Shown: positions 26,681 to 36,069 of the stretch, in pieces
How the letters are laid out: each line of letters begins with the position of its first letter
How positions within the stretch are numbered: position 1 is the stretch's first letter
DNA from: Planctomycetota bacterium
GTDB lineage: Bacteria > Planctomycetota > Planctomycetia > Planctomycetales > Planctomycetaceae
Reading direction: 5' to 3'
NCBI GenBank assembly: GCA_018242525.1
Contig: JAFEBS010000017.1
Span: 37,106-101,105 of the forward strand
DNA: 64,000 nucleotides
Program-made: the position numbers and the translations under genes
The notes under the pieces: generated by a model
Database searches by the model: none
Seen by the model: the letters and a program-made list of their open reading frames with translations, nothing else
Told to the model about the DNA's origin: nothing

Positions 26681-27832
26681 TCAGTTCAGCACGGTCAACG
26701 TACTGCGATCCAACCGGGACGGCGACCTTGACTGGTCGACAGAATCGTCAGCATCAATATACTCGTAAAAGACGTTGCGCTGGCGGGGAATGTACCCCGC
26801 GTCCCGAATCAGACGCCGAATTGTGTCCAGCGTCAGATGATGGACCGTTCCCGCTTCGGCGACAACGTTTTCCTCAATCATCAGCGAACCCATGTCGTTG
26901 GCCCCGAAATGCAGGGCCAGACCGCCAATCTTTTCCCCCTGAGTGACCCAGGACGATTGGATGTTCGGAAAGTTGTCCAGATACAGCCGTGAGACCGCTT
27001 GAGTCTTCAGATACTCAAATGAACCCGCGGGAGCGACGTGCGCCATGTCCGTGTGATCCGGCTGGAACGTCCAACAGATGTACGCGGTAAATCCGCCGGT
27101 TTCGTCCTGCAATTGCCGCAGCCGCTCCAGGTGCTCGATTCGTTCCGCCAAAGTTTCGATGTGGCCGAACATCATCGTGGCAGACCCTTTGCCACCCAGC
27201 CGATGCCACTCGCGACAGACATTCAGCCATTCATCGGTCAGGCATTTTCCCCGGGTCATCGCCTGGCGAACTCGATCCACCAGGATTTCACCTCCTCCAC
27301 CGGGCAGGCTTCCGAGTCCCGCCGCTTTCAGCCGCTCCAGCACTGTCCGCACCGGTAGCCGGGACAGCTTGTGCAAGGCATGGATTTCGGGTGGCGAAAA
27401 GCAATGCAGGTTCACTTGAGGAAAACGGTCCTTCAATGAACGCAGCAGATCCTCGTACCATTCCAGCGGCAGATCGGGATTCATCCCCCCCTGCATCAGG
27501 ATCTGGTCACCCCCCAGGGCGATCGTTTCCTCGATCTTCTGGTAGATCGTTTCCTTGTCGAGGACATATCCTTCGGGGCTTTTCGGTTTGCGAAAAAATG
27601 CGCAGAAGTCGCAGACGGCCGAGCAGACATTGGTGTAATTAATGTTGCGATCAATGTTGTAGGTTCGATACGGCTCGGGATGCAGTCGCTTCGTGACGGC
27701 ATTGGCTGCTTCGCCGATCGACACCAGATCGTGCGATTCCAACAGGGTGAGACCCTCGGCGGAGGTGATTCGTTCACCGGCCAGAGCCTTGTCCAGAATT
27801 CGTCGTATTTCGGTCACAGCAGACATCCTCAC
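26681..27832 (-). CDS. mqnC: Cyclic dehypoxanthinyl futalosine synthase (radical SAM)
   Basis: This 383-residue radical SAM enzyme of the futalosine menaquinone pathway cyclises dehypoxanthinyl futalosine. The [4Fe-4S] cysteines are C70, C74 and C77 in YTNVCSAVCDFCAFF. Family segments are GGMNPDLPLEWYEDLL, HCFSPPEIHAL, SLPGGGGEILVDRVR and MMFGHIET. These match MqnC better than MqnE. Reading starts at GTG 27832, which overlaps the mqnA stop as GTGA; ATG 27826 is an alternative. Directly downstream of mqnA, so the two are translationally coupled. It is needed for respiratory quinone, consistent with the cytochrome bc genes in the window. Confidence 0.92.
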   Translation of the reverse strand: MRMSAVTEIRRILDKALAGERITSAEGLTLLESHDLVSIGEAANAVTKRLHPEPYRTYNIDRNINYTNVCSAVCDFCAFFRKPKSPEGYVLDKETIYQKIEETIALGGDQILMQGGMNPDLPLEWYEDLLRSLKDRFPQVNLHCFSPPEIHALHKLSRLPVRTVLERLKAAGLGSLPGGGGEILVDRVRQAMTRGKCLTDEWLNVCREWHRLGGKGSATMMFGHIETLAERIEHLERLRQLQDETGGFTAYICWTFQPDHTDMAHVAPAGSFEYLKTQAVSRLYLDNFPNIQSSWVTQGEKIGGLALHFGANDMGSLMIEENVVAEAGTVHHLTLDTIRRLIRDAGYIPRQRNVFYEYIDADDSVDQSRSPSRLDRSTLTVLN

Positions 27833-28713
27833 GCCACTTCGCAGGTCCGGAATCGCAGGTCGACGCCGTCCGGGGCCAGACCCAAACCATTGGCCAGTTC
27901 GTAAAACAATCTCAGTCCGTTCCGTTCGGCCGAACCCAGGTGGTACTGCAGATTCTCCGAAAGGTAACTGATGGTCGTGGGGAGCGACAGTCCCAGCAAC
28001 GGGGCTTCACGCCTGGCAATGTCGTGCAGTGTTGCGATACCCCGATCCCGCGCCTGGCTGAGGAAGTTCTCAATTTCCGCCAACAAATCAGTCCCGCCCA
28101 ATGCATCAATCGCGACCGATCCAGTTCGGCCGTTCCCGGGTGACCGGGCCACCCACATGGCAAATACAAACGGCAGGCCTGTCCACGAAAACCATTCTTC
28201 ACCCAAGTCCCAAGTTTCCACGAATCGTTCCGCAGGAGGCGAAATTGCCCGATCACCGATTAGCAGGATCGCATCGGCGGAACTGTCGACCGTCCGATCG
28301 TCCAGAGGCAGCGGTTGCAGCCGGGGCAGAACCCCGTGTCGTTCAGCCAGCATCACGCGGGCCAGGGTGGCACTGGTCCGGGAACCTTCATCCAGAGCCA
28401 GTGACTTGATTTCGCCCCATGGTACCCGGCTGTAAAGTTTTACGCTCAGTACAGGCCCGTGAGCCGCGACGCATGCATCGGAGATTACCTCGTAGTTCAG
28501 ACCGCGAAAATACTCGATGCTCGGGATCAGAGCCACATCCAATTGGCCCGCGGCCAGATCGTCGGCCAGCCGACTGGGATAATCGAGACGCAGGTCGGCG
28601 ATGGGGCTTAACAGTTCCGGCAACCCTTCGATCAAGGGCTTGGAATTGAGATAACTGACTGCTCCGATTTTCAGGCGACCGTCGGCAGGCCGCCCAGTTG
28701 TGATGGTGTTCAT
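27829..28713 (-). CDS. mqnA: Chorismate dehydratase
   Basis: This 294-residue protein catalyses the first step of the futalosine menaquinone pathway, chorismate to 3-enolpyruvyl-benzoate. It has a periplasmic-binding-protein-like fold but is cytoplasmic. Recognised segments are KIGAVSYLNSKPLIEGL, LDVALIPSIEYFRG, ALDEGSRTSATLARVML and ILLIGDRAI. The start is ATG 28713. Its stop overlaps the mqnC start by 4 nt. The other pathway genes (mqnB, mqnD, mqnE) are not in the window. Confidence 0.9.
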   Translation of the reverse strand: MNTITTGRPADGRLKIGAVSYLNSKPLIEGLPELLSPIADLRLDYPSRLADDLAAGQLDVALIPSIEYFRGLNYEVISDACVAAHGPVLSVKLYSRVPWGEIKSLALDEGSRTSATLARVMLAERHGVLPRLQPLPLDDRTVDSSADAILLIGDRAISPPAERFVETWDLGEEWFSWTGLPFVFAMWVARSPGNGRTGSVAIDALGGTDLLAEIENFLSQARDRGIATLHDIARREAPLLGLSLPTTISYLSENLQYHLGSAERNGLRLFYELANGLGLAPDGVDLRFRTCEVA

Positions 28714-28993
28714 GGTCTTTCGTCCGGTGGGCAACGCCAACCGTTTCGTCGTCAAGGGTCAGACTGAAGCTTTTAATTCCCGTGCTGACAACGCTGTACG
28801 GCGTGTCCGAGTCCATTTTTTACGCCGGGATTCCAAAACCGTTCAGATTACCAGCCACTCGCGGCGTGGTCGAGTTGGCAATCCCCAGGGTCGCGATTAG
28901 GATGCGTCGTCTTCGCGCGGCCCGCAAGGAAGGGACCGCAAACTTCGTCTCGGCATTAACGGATGGAACGCATTCTGCCGAAAGGATTGCTCT

Positions 28994-30310
28994 GTGGCCC
29001 TGCCTCCACTTCAGATCGCCATTGTTGGATTGGGAAATGTCGGAACCGGCGTCGCCAGGATTCTGACCGAACATCCCGACCGAATTCGTCAACGATCCGG
29101 CCGCACGGTCGAAATTCGTCGGGCCGTCGTCCGCGATCTCAGCAAGCAGCGCGACATCACGTTGCCACCCGGAGTCCTGACGAACGATCTGGATTCGGTG
29201 ATCCTCGATCCGAACATCCAGGTCGCGGTCGAATTGATGGGAGGAATCCATCCCGCGCGCGAGGTGATGCTCAGCCTGCTGGCAGCCGGGAAGGATGTCG
29301 TCACCGCCAACAAGGCGTTGCTCTGCGAACACGGCGATGAAATCTTCGAATGCGCCCGTGCTCACGGCCGAACGGTCTGCTTTGAAGCCGCGGTTGCCGG
29401 TGGAATTCCCATCATCGCCGCCGTGGGTCAGTCGATGGCCGCCAACCAGATCCTGGGAATCCAGGCGATCCTGAACGGTACGACGAATTACATCCTGTCC
29501 GAGATGCTGCTGCGCGGGCAGTCGTACGAAGAAGCACTCAGTCAGGCTCAGGAACTGGGATACGCCGAAGCGGACCCGACCCTGGACGTCAATGGCACCG
29601 ACGCGGCCCAGAAGCTGGGCATCCTGGCCCAGTTGTCATTCGGCTGCAAAGTGAAAGCGACAGACTTCCATGTCTCCGGAATCGACAAACTGGAACGAAC
29701 CGACATCCAGTACGCCAAGGACCTGGGCTACACCATCAAGCTGCTGGCGCGCGTACAACTGGTGAACGGTCAACTGGAACTGGGTGTCCGACCGACGCTG
29801 ATTCGTCACGACCGACCGCTGGCGCAGATCCATGGACCGTTCAATGCAATCCTGCTGGATGGGGATGTGGTGGGCACGGTCTGGTATTCCGGCCGCGGTG
29901 CCGGGCAGTTGCCGACCGCGTCCGCTGTAACTGCCGACATCATCGACCTGGCCATTGGCCGCGCCCAATTGACCTTCTCGTGCCTGGACCTGTGGCAGGA
30001 AAAATCGCCGTTTGAACTGCTTCCCGCCGATGAATCCACCAGCCGCTACTTCATGCGATTGACCGTGGAAGACCGCCCCAACGTCATGGCGGAAGTCACT
30101 GGCGTCCTGGGCCGGCACGGCATCAGTCTGGCCACAGTCATCCAGCCCGAAGCTCCTGAAGTCGACGGTTCCTCCACCGCGGTCCCGCGAGTGCCACTGG
30201 TGATCATGACTCACCGCACCTCCACCGGCAGCCTGGCCGCCGCCGAACGGGAACTGGATCAACTGGCCGCCGTCCATTCACCTCGCATGGTCCTGGCGGT
30301 TGCGGATTGA
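28994..30310 (+). CDS. hom: Homoserine dehydrogenase
   Basis: This 438-residue cytoplasmic enzyme reduces aspartate semialdehyde to homoserine for threonine and methionine synthesis. The NAD(P) fold begins IAIVGLGNVGTGVARIL. The catalytic core has GKDVVTANKALL, FEAAVAGGIPII, LNGTTNYILSEM, GYAEADPTLDVNGTDAAQKL and YSGRGAGQLPTASAV. A C-terminal ACT domain (about 352-430) suggests threonine feedback control. The start is GTG 28994, with AAAGGA 9-10 nt upstream. It is divergent from mqnA over a 280-nt gap and convergent with the sigma-membrane gene. Confidence 0.95.
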   Translation: MALPPLQIAIVGLGNVGTGVARILTEHPDRIRQRSGRTVEIRRAVVRDLSKQRDITLPPGVLTNDLDSVILDPNIQVAVELMGGIHPAREVMLSLLAAGKDVVTANKALLCEHGDEIFECARAHGRTVCFEAAVAGGIPIIAAVGQSMAANQILGIQAILNGTTNYILSEMLLRGQSYEEALSQAQELGYAEADPTLDVNGTDAAQKLGILAQLSFGCKVKATDFHVSGIDKLERTDIQYAKDLGYTIKLLARVQLVNGQLELGVRPTLIRHDRPLAQIHGPFNAILLDGDVVGTVWYSGRGAGQLPTASAVTADIIDLAIGRAQLTFSCLDLWQEKSPFELLPADESTSRYFMRLTVEDRPNVMAEVTGVLGRHGISLATVIQPEAPEVDGSSTAVPRVPLVIMTHRTSTGSLAAAERELDQLAAVHSPRMVLAVAD

Positions 30311-30421
30311 CGTCACAGTTCGTCCCAACTCATTCCGGTGCCCTGTTGGAATATCGCCCTGACCATTCCGGAATGGCGTTAAGTTCCCGCGTTGCCGGAA
30401 CTGGCCAATTCGATGCGTCGC

Positions 30422-32698
30422 TTATTCGCGGACAGGGTCTGCTGGTTGGTTCGAGGCGACTTTCAGCACGATCGGCATTCCCTGAACGGTGGCCAGTGTC
30501 ACCGTTTCGCCAAGGGGATATTCCTTCTCAAACTCCTGGTCGTGGAAATTCAATTCAGAATTCCACAGTTCGGGGCTGATGTCGGCGGGGACGGGAAGTT
30601 GGATTTTTTCGACTTCGGTGATCGGTCGAGCGGCATCGACAATAATCAAGGAGATTTCAATCTGCGTGGGAATTCCGTTTTGGAATTCGCGGGGCGAGAC
30701 CATTGCCATCACGTTCAGGGTGGCCTCGCGCAAATCGGCGGTTTTCAGAGCGTTCATTTGAACGATGTGACCTTCGAAGTCGACTTGAATTGTCGCGGTC
30801 GGGATGACTCTGACGGTTCGACCGGCCTGTCCACCAAGGTATTGCAGGCTCGGTTTCAACGAGTCATGTGCAAGAAGATTGGGGGGATTCTGGACGATGA
30901 AATGGCCTGGCGTCAGTGTCATCCAGGGAGCACCCTCATAACGCGGTGGCGCGGCGATGACCGGGCCGGCGATGATCACTTTTGCGAACAGGCCCAGATT
31001 CAACGTACCGATCAATCCCACCGTCCCGAATGCCACGCCCCAGGCAATTCGAGGGATGCGGCGATAGAGGTACGACAGAGGCAGGATTCCCATCACGAGA
31101 GAATCCATCGCCGCGAATTGAAGGGAGAGCATTCTGCGACTTGCGACCGACGTCGCAGTCTCTCCCCACGGGACGTAGACCGGAAAATCGTCCTGGATCA
31201 AGGCGAGGAACGTAAACAACACGACGAAAGTACTCGGAACGGCGAACAGAATCATCAGGACCCAGGGGGGGGCAGCCAGGGCTTCAATCTGTGCTCGAAC
31301 TGCGGAGTCGATCGGTCCCTGTTGCCACCACCGTCGATAACGACCGATGACCAGGATCGTCCCCCAGATCAAGACCGTTCCCCAGCAAACACAGCAGGCG
31401 ACTTGCGATGCAACCAGACCCTTGCCGTTCGCGGAACTCGACAGGAACCACGGGAACGCGCACAGCTTCGCCATCAGCACAACTCCAGCCAGGGCGTATG
31501 TCAGCAGCAACGCTCCGTCGACCGGCCATTCGTTTTCCGCTGTGCCGTCGGTGAATTCTGTGCGGCAACGTCGAACGCGTCTCCAGATGCGGATTCCCAT
31601 GAAAATCTGCCACAGCGCGGCGGCGAGGATTAACAGCGATCCACGATTGGGCAGCCCGCCCGGCATGGCGAGAACGCCGAGAAGTTCGATTCCGGAAATT
31701 AAGTCGATGGCCATCCAGTTCTGCCATTCCCTGGGTGGTACTTTCCATCTCCAGCGGGCCAGCGGAAAGAAGGGCCATTCGTAAATATTGGGGAATTGCC
31801 GGGTGAAACACAGGACACGGAACCATTCGGGCCGCCTGAGTCCCACATAACTGAACCATGCTGCCACCGCACCAAGAAAGACAACTTCGCCCCACAGAAT
31901 TCCCGCGACCAGCGGCACGAACAGCAAGGCCACGCCGCCTTTGCTGACGGCGGCCAGCCACGCCAGCAGACCGGTCGACGCCGAATTTGTCGTGATCGAC
32001 GTTCCAAATCCGGCAACGGCGATTTTGCCGAGTGGCACGCTCAGAGCGGGTGGAGCGGCAATGGCCGATTGAGACCCAAGCCAACTCAACAATGTCGCCG
32101 CGGGAATCACCAGACCAGCACGTCGCAGTGATTGTCGCAGGGTCTCGATTCCGAGTGTCAATCGGCGCGACACCGTCGACTGGTGGATCCCCAGGGACTG
32201 CGCGACATCCGCCTGGGTCGCCCCTTCCAGATACCGCATCAGGATGGGCGTTCGCAACTCTTCTGGCAGATCGGCCAGAGCCTGATCGACGAGCGGCGCA
32301 ATCTCACTCCACGAGATGTTCGAGGAGGCCTCATCAGCCTTCGGCAACGTGATTTCTCGTTCGACAATCGCGGCCTGTTCGTGAGTCCGTCGTCGTCGAT
32401 CTCCGCGGATACGATTCAACGAGCGATGTGTCGCCGCCTGATGCAGCCATCCCACCAGTGAGCTGCGAATTTCCGCCGCCTGACGCGCCAGGTCAAAAAA
32501 ACATTCCTGCGTCAGTTCTTCGGCGTCATGCGTATCGGCCGTGATGCGCAAGCAGGTTCCGTAGACCAGGCCCGTATGTCGACGGACCAGTTCCACAAAT
32601 GTTTCCGGAGACCGGCTGGCGGCATATTGATTCAGCAGCAAATGGTCGTTTGCAACGATTTCTTGCGCGTTGAGCGTCAGTTCCGATTCAATACTCAT
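30422..32698 (-). CDS. ECF-type sigma factor fused to a polytopic membrane domain
   Basis: The protein has 758 residues. Sigma region 2 (about 28-100) has FVELVRRHTGLVYGTCLRIT and DAEELTQECFFDLARQ. Region 4 (about 140-195) has LPEELRTPILMRYLEGATQA followed by a helix-turn-helix (VAQSLGIHQSTVSRRL). From residue 196 onward, eight or so hydrophobic segments make a membrane domain (IPAATLLSWLGSQSAIAA, LLFVPLVAGILWGEVVFLGA, GALLLTYALAGVVLMAKLCA and others). The last 170 residues form a soluble tail. A normal ECF factor is about 200 residues. The fusion implies a membrane-tethered transcription factor, possibly released by proteolysis (inference). The start is ATG 32698, with AGGA upstream. No separate anti-sigma gene is adjacent. 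Confidence 0.85.
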   Translation of the reverse strand: MSIESELTLNAQEIVANDHLLLNQYAASRSPETFVELVRRHTGLVYGTCLRITADTHDAEELTQECFFDLARQAAEIRSSLVGWLHQAATHRSLNRIRGDRRRRTHEQAAIVEREITLPKADEASSNISWSEIAPLVDQALADLPEELRTPILMRYLEGATQADVAQSLGIHQSTVSRRLTLGIETLRQSLRRAGLVIPAATLLSWLGSQSAIAAPPALSVPLGKIAVAGFGTSITTNSASTGLLAWLAAVSKGGVALLFVPLVAGILWGEVVFLGAVAAWFSYVGLRRPEWFRVLCFTRQFPNIYEWPFFPLARWRWKVPPREWQNWMAIDLISGIELLGVLAMPGGLPNRGSLLILAAALWQIFMGIRIWRRVRRCRTEFTDGTAENEWPVDGALLLTYALAGVVLMAKLCAFPWFLSSSANGKGLVASQVACCVCWGTVLIWGTILVIGRYRRWWQQGPIDSAVRAQIEALAAPPWVLMILFAVPSTFVVLFTFLALIQDDFPVYVPWGETATSVASRRMLSLQFAAMDSLVMGILPLSYLYRRIPRIAWGVAFGTVGLIGTLNLGLFAKVIIAGPVIAAPPRYEGAPWMTLTPGHFIVQNPPNLLAHDSLKPSLQYLGGQAGRTVRVIPTATIQVDFEGHIVQMNALKTADLREATLNVMAMVSPREFQNGIPTQIEISLIIVDAARPITEVEKIQLPVPADISPELWNSELNFHDQEFEKEYPLGETVTLATVQGMPIVLKVASNQPADPVRE

Positions 32699-33238
32699 GA
32701 TGGTTGGTTCCTGTTCGATCCCGATTACAGTCCGTGCGGCCATCCGATGCCATCGGACTGCAGGAAATGTTCTCAGGGAGAGGAACCGTCGGGCTGAGAA
32801 TTATGCGGCCATTCGAGTTCGCATTTCCAATACGAGCGAACGAGGCGTCGTGCCCGCAGTCCCTCGCCCCGGCAATTGGCAGATGAAAGCCGCGTCATCG
32901 GAAAAGCCAGCGCAAAGATGCCGGCGAAGAGTTCCACTCCCCCGGAAAGGATTGCCCGTCCTACATTGGTCAACTACCCTGCGGCTCACACGAAATGCCA
33001 GACCCCAGACGAAGTGACACTCCGACGCTGGCAGCGTCGGATACGATGATGACCCGTCTAGCCTTGACGCCGCCCCGTCGGATCGGTTGAGATGGACACG
33101 TCCCGATTGTCCCGCCTGGAATTGCCCGCCTGACGTCGACCCGCCCAGCTTGATCATTTGGACATTTTGCTCACTGTCGACCCGCGTCTTGTCACTGAAG
33201 ATTTTCACCGTAGTGTCGTGTCTCCGGAGGACCTCCGC
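32699..33238. other. Intergenic region with palindrome family C copy 2
   Basis: This 540-nt gap separates the divergent sigma-membrane and Rieske genes. It contains the C-family palindrome at 33022-33040 and no convincing gene. Promoters for both flanking genes should lie here. Confidence 0.5.
33022..33040. repeat. Palindrome family C copy 2
   Basis: CCGACGCTGGCAGCGTCGG, followed by ATACG. It is nearly identical to 36045-36063 (followed by GTACG) and to the core at 10118-10134. Here it lies between divergent genes, so it is not simply a terminator. Confidence 0.7.
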
Positions 33239-33817
33239 ATGGCAGATTCGTTGCCCGAAACACCTCCACCATCGCCGGGGACCGTTGAGTCGCCTGGCGC
33301 GGTGGCCCCGCGTCGCGGATTTCTGAGCCTGCTGGCGGTTATCGCCGGAAGCATTGCCGGTCTGGTTCCGCTGGCGGCAGGAACGATCTTTTTCCTGGAT
33401 CCGATCCTGCGGAAGCGACAGGAAGTCGGCGGAGGCATGCTGCAGGCGGTGAACGTCAGCGACCTGCCGACGGACGGGACTCCCCTGCGAGTCACCTTGA
33501 AGTCGGATATTCCGGATGCCTGGACGACCTATCGCGACCGCGTGATTGGCAGCGTCTATTTGCGGCTGATGCCGAACGGCCAGGTCCTGGCGTTCAACGA
33601 CACCTGTACTCATCTGGGCTGCAAAGTCGACTATCAGCCCGCGGAAAAGCGGTACTTCTGCCCGTGTCACCAAAGTGCGTTTGGACTGGACGGGGCTCGA
33701 CAGAACAAGACCCCGCCACGAGACCTGGATAGCCTGGATGTCGAGATCAAAGATGGCGTGATTTGGGTCAAGTACGTGAATTTCCGCACGGTTCAAGCCA
33801 AGAAGGAGCCCGTGTAA
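33239..33817 (+). CDS. qcrA: Rieske iron-sulfur protein of a cytochrome bc complex
   Basis: The protein has 192 residues. After a short Pro/Ser-rich start, one membrane anchor (about 28-53, GFLSLLAVIAGSIAGLVPLA) holds the protein in the cytoplasmic membrane. The outside domain has the [2Fe-2S] motifs CTHLGC (123-128) and CPCHQS (141-146), with both His and both disulfide Cys present. It passes electrons from quinol to cytochrome c. The start is ATG 33239, with GGAGG upstream, preferred over the longer frame from 33158. Its TAA overlaps the ATG of the cytochrome b gene, so they are coupled. Confidence 0.94.
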   Translation: MADSLPETPPPSPGTVESPGAVAPRRGFLSLLAVIAGSIAGLVPLAAGTIFFLDPILRKRQEVGGGMLQAVNVSDLPTDGTPLRVTLKSDIPDAWTTYRDRVIGSVYLRLMPNGQVLAFNDTCTHLGCKVDYQPAEKRYFCPCHQSAFGLDGARQNKTPPRDLDSLDVEIKDGVIWVKYVNFRTVQAKKEPV

Positions 33818-35721
33818 TGGAAACTCCAACCCCACCTTCCCCGAAACCGTCGATGGTGGCAAATCTGCTGGGCTGGCTGGACCATCGAACCGGCTACAAG
33901 TTCCTGGTTCACGAAGCGCTCAATGAGCCGATTCCGGGGGGGGCCCGGTGGCGGTACATCACCGGCAGCATGCTGACCTTTGCGTTCGCCGTGCAGGTGA
34001 TCACCGGCTTCTTCCTGTGGACCGCGTACAGTCCCAGCACTCAAACGGCCTGGGAAAGTGTCTACTACATTCAGCATGTGATGACCCTTGGCTGGCTGGT
34101 GCGCGGCATTCATCATTTCGCTGCGCAGGCGATGATGGTGCTGCTGGGCCTGCATTTTCTGCAGGTGGTCTGGGATGGCGCTTATCGAGCCCCGCGGGAA
34201 GTCAATTTCTGGCTGGGACTGGTCCTGATGCTGATCGTGATCGCTCTCTCGCTGACCGGGTACCTGTTGCCCTGGGATCAGAAGGGATATTACGCGACCA
34301 AGGTGGCGACGAACATTGCCGGTGCGTCGCCGGAAATTGGTCCTCAGATTCAGCAGATCGCACAGGGGGGATCCGCGTATGGTCACCTGACGCTGACCCG
34401 TTTCTTCGCGTTGCATGCCGGGTTGCTGCCTGCCCTGCTGGTCGCGTTCCTGGGCCTGCACGTGTACGTCTTTCGACGTCACGGCATCACGGTCCCGCCT
34501 GCGGCCGAAGGGAAGCCTGCGGATACGTTCTGGCCGAAGCAGGTGCTGTTCGATGCCGTCGGCTGCCTGGTCACACTGGCGATCGTGCTGTACTTCGCGT
34601 ACTCGCGCGAGGCGGAACTGACCGCACCGGCCGATCCCGGTGAGGATTTTCCGGCCCGACCGGAATGGTACTTCCTGTTCCTGTTCCGGTTCATCGAATT
34701 CGAAGCCATTTCGCAGTACGGCGTGGCGTTCGGGGCGATTTATATTCCGACGGTCCTGATGATCCTGGTCTTCCTGATGCCGTTCATCGGACGCACCAGG
34801 ATCGGTCACCAGTTCAACCGATTGTTCATGGTCGTGATGCTGGTGGGCATGGCCGGGCTGACCGTGATGACGATTGTGGAGGACAATCACAACGAGTCGC
34901 ACCAGGCGAAGCTGAGATTTGCCGAGCGGGATGCTCATCGAGTCGTCGCACTCGCCAAACGCGAAGGGATCCCCCCCAACGGAGCCCGCGCGTTGCTGGT
35001 GAGCGATCCGTTCTCACAGGGACCGCGACTGTTTCGGCGCCATTGCTCCAGTTGCCATCGTTTCGATGGACATGACGGCACCGGGCAGAAGATCCTGAAA
35101 ACGGTTGAAGCGGATGGCAAGAAGACTCAAGTTCCCGAACCGGAGACCGCCGCCGACCTGAAGGATTTTGGCACGCGTGAATGGATCACGCGGGTGTTGA
35201 CCGATTACGACAAGACGTTCCAACCGCTGGAGAACGCGGGTGAAGCGGGGAAGAAGCTCCTGACCGGGGACATGTCCGCCTGGTGCAAGGAAAACCAGAA
35301 AGTGCTGGCGGATGCGGCGAACGCCGAAAGCCTGAACTCGCTGGTCGAATTCCTGGCCGCTCAAAGTGGTCGCACGGACACGAGGCCGTTTGATGAAACT
35401 CTGGTAGCCGCCGGGAAGGAGATCTTCAAGTCCGGGATGTTGAAGTCCGGTAGTTTCAATTCCAGTTGTGCCGACTGTCATGCGATGCAGGTTGGTGACG
35501 CCGAATCGCTCAGTGATGGTGGCGGTGCCCCCACGCTGACCGGCTACGCGAGCCGGAAATGGCTGAAAGCCTTCCTGCGTGATCCTGGACATGCGGACTT
35601 CTATGGTGAGAAGAACACGATGATGGTGTTCGATGAAAAACGATTGTCCGAAACAGACCTGAATCTGCTGGTCAACTGGATGGTGGGCGACTATTACCGG
35701 CCAGGGAAGGCAGAGCATTAA
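33817..35721 (+). CDS. Cytochrome b fused to a di-heme cytochrome c domain
   Basis: The protein has 634 residues. Residues about 20-370 are a complete cytochrome b. Heme b ligands are His99/His113 and His200/His215 (spacing of 15 in the second pair, as in b6-type proteins), and the quinol-site PEWY is at 282-285. The C-terminal 260 residues carry two heme c sites, CSSCH (410-414) and CADCH (551-555), so the electron acceptor is built in. With the Rieske protein it forms a menaquinol-oxidising bc complex. The menaquinone genes in this window fit that role. The start is ATG 33817, preceded by AAGGAG. Downstream lies a repeat-rich gap. Confidence 0.93.
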   Translation: METPTPPSPKPSMVANLLGWLDHRTGYKFLVHEALNEPIPGGARWRYITGSMLTFAFAVQVITGFFLWTAYSPSTQTAWESVYYIQHVMTLGWLVRGIHHFAAQAMMVLLGLHFLQVVWDGAYRAPREVNFWLGLVLMLIVIALSLTGYLLPWDQKGYYATKVATNIAGASPEIGPQIQQIAQGGSAYGHLTLTRFFALHAGLLPALLVAFLGLHVYVFRRHGITVPPAAEGKPADTFWPKQVLFDAVGCLVTLAIVLYFAYSREAELTAPADPGEDFPARPEWYFLFLFRFIEFEAISQYGVAFGAIYIPTVLMILVFLMPFIGRTRIGHQFNRLFMVVMLVGMAGLTVMTIVEDNHNESHQAKLRFAERDAHRVVALAKREGIPPNGARALLVSDPFSQGPRLFRRHCSSCHRFDGHDGTGQKILKTVEADGKKTQVPEPETAADLKDFGTREWITRVLTDYDKTFQPLENAGEAGKKLLTGDMSAWCKENQKVLADAANAESLNSLVEFLAAQSGRTDTRPFDETLVAAGKEIFKSGMLKSGSFNSSCADCHAMQVGDAESLSDGGGAPTLTGYASRKWLKAFLRDPGHADFYGEKNTMMVFDEKRLSETDLNLLVNWMVGDYYRPGKAEH

Positions 35722-36069
35722 ACTGGTCTGCGACAGATTCAATCCTGGAGGCAGAACCCTTTCAGGGTAGGAATCATGGCGTGTTCAGACCCAGGGTAGC
35801 CGCTACGCGGCAACCCTGGGCTGTAGGACGAAACTCCTTCGGAGTAATGGATTAGACGACTGCGTCTAATGGGAATCTCATGACAAAAGATTGTTATTAA
35901 CCGCGTTGGGTGCCACTGCTTGACCGCTTTGGGGCAAGCAGTGCGAGTGACAAAATCCGTCGATCGCATTCGGAGAAATGAGGAGACCTGCGGTCGGGCG
36001 TTTCGGCGAGGTCAGGAGACCTGCGCCGAGCGAGGCCCTTGCCTCCGACGCTGGCAGCGTCGGGTACGG
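35722..36069. repeat. Repeat-dense gap with a string of hairpins
   Basis: Between converging genes, at least five hairpins follow one another. They are ACCCT/AGGGT at 35755-35768, CCCAGGGT..GCCGC/GCGGC..ACCCTGGG at 35790-35820, ACTCC/GGAGT at 35833-35845, ATTAGACG/CGTCTAAT at 35851-35870, and CACTGCTTG/CAAGCAGTG at 35914-35943. A direct repeat AGGAGACCTGCG occurs at 35981-35992 and 36014-36025. I see no gene. These look like several dispersed elements stacked next to each other, or one structured RNA. Confidence 0.7.
36045..36063. repeat. Palindrome family C copy 3
   Basis: CCGACGCTGGCAGCGTCGG followed by GTACGG, 7 nt beyond the stop of the ligase-like gene and between converging genes, as for copy 1. 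Confidence 0.7.
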
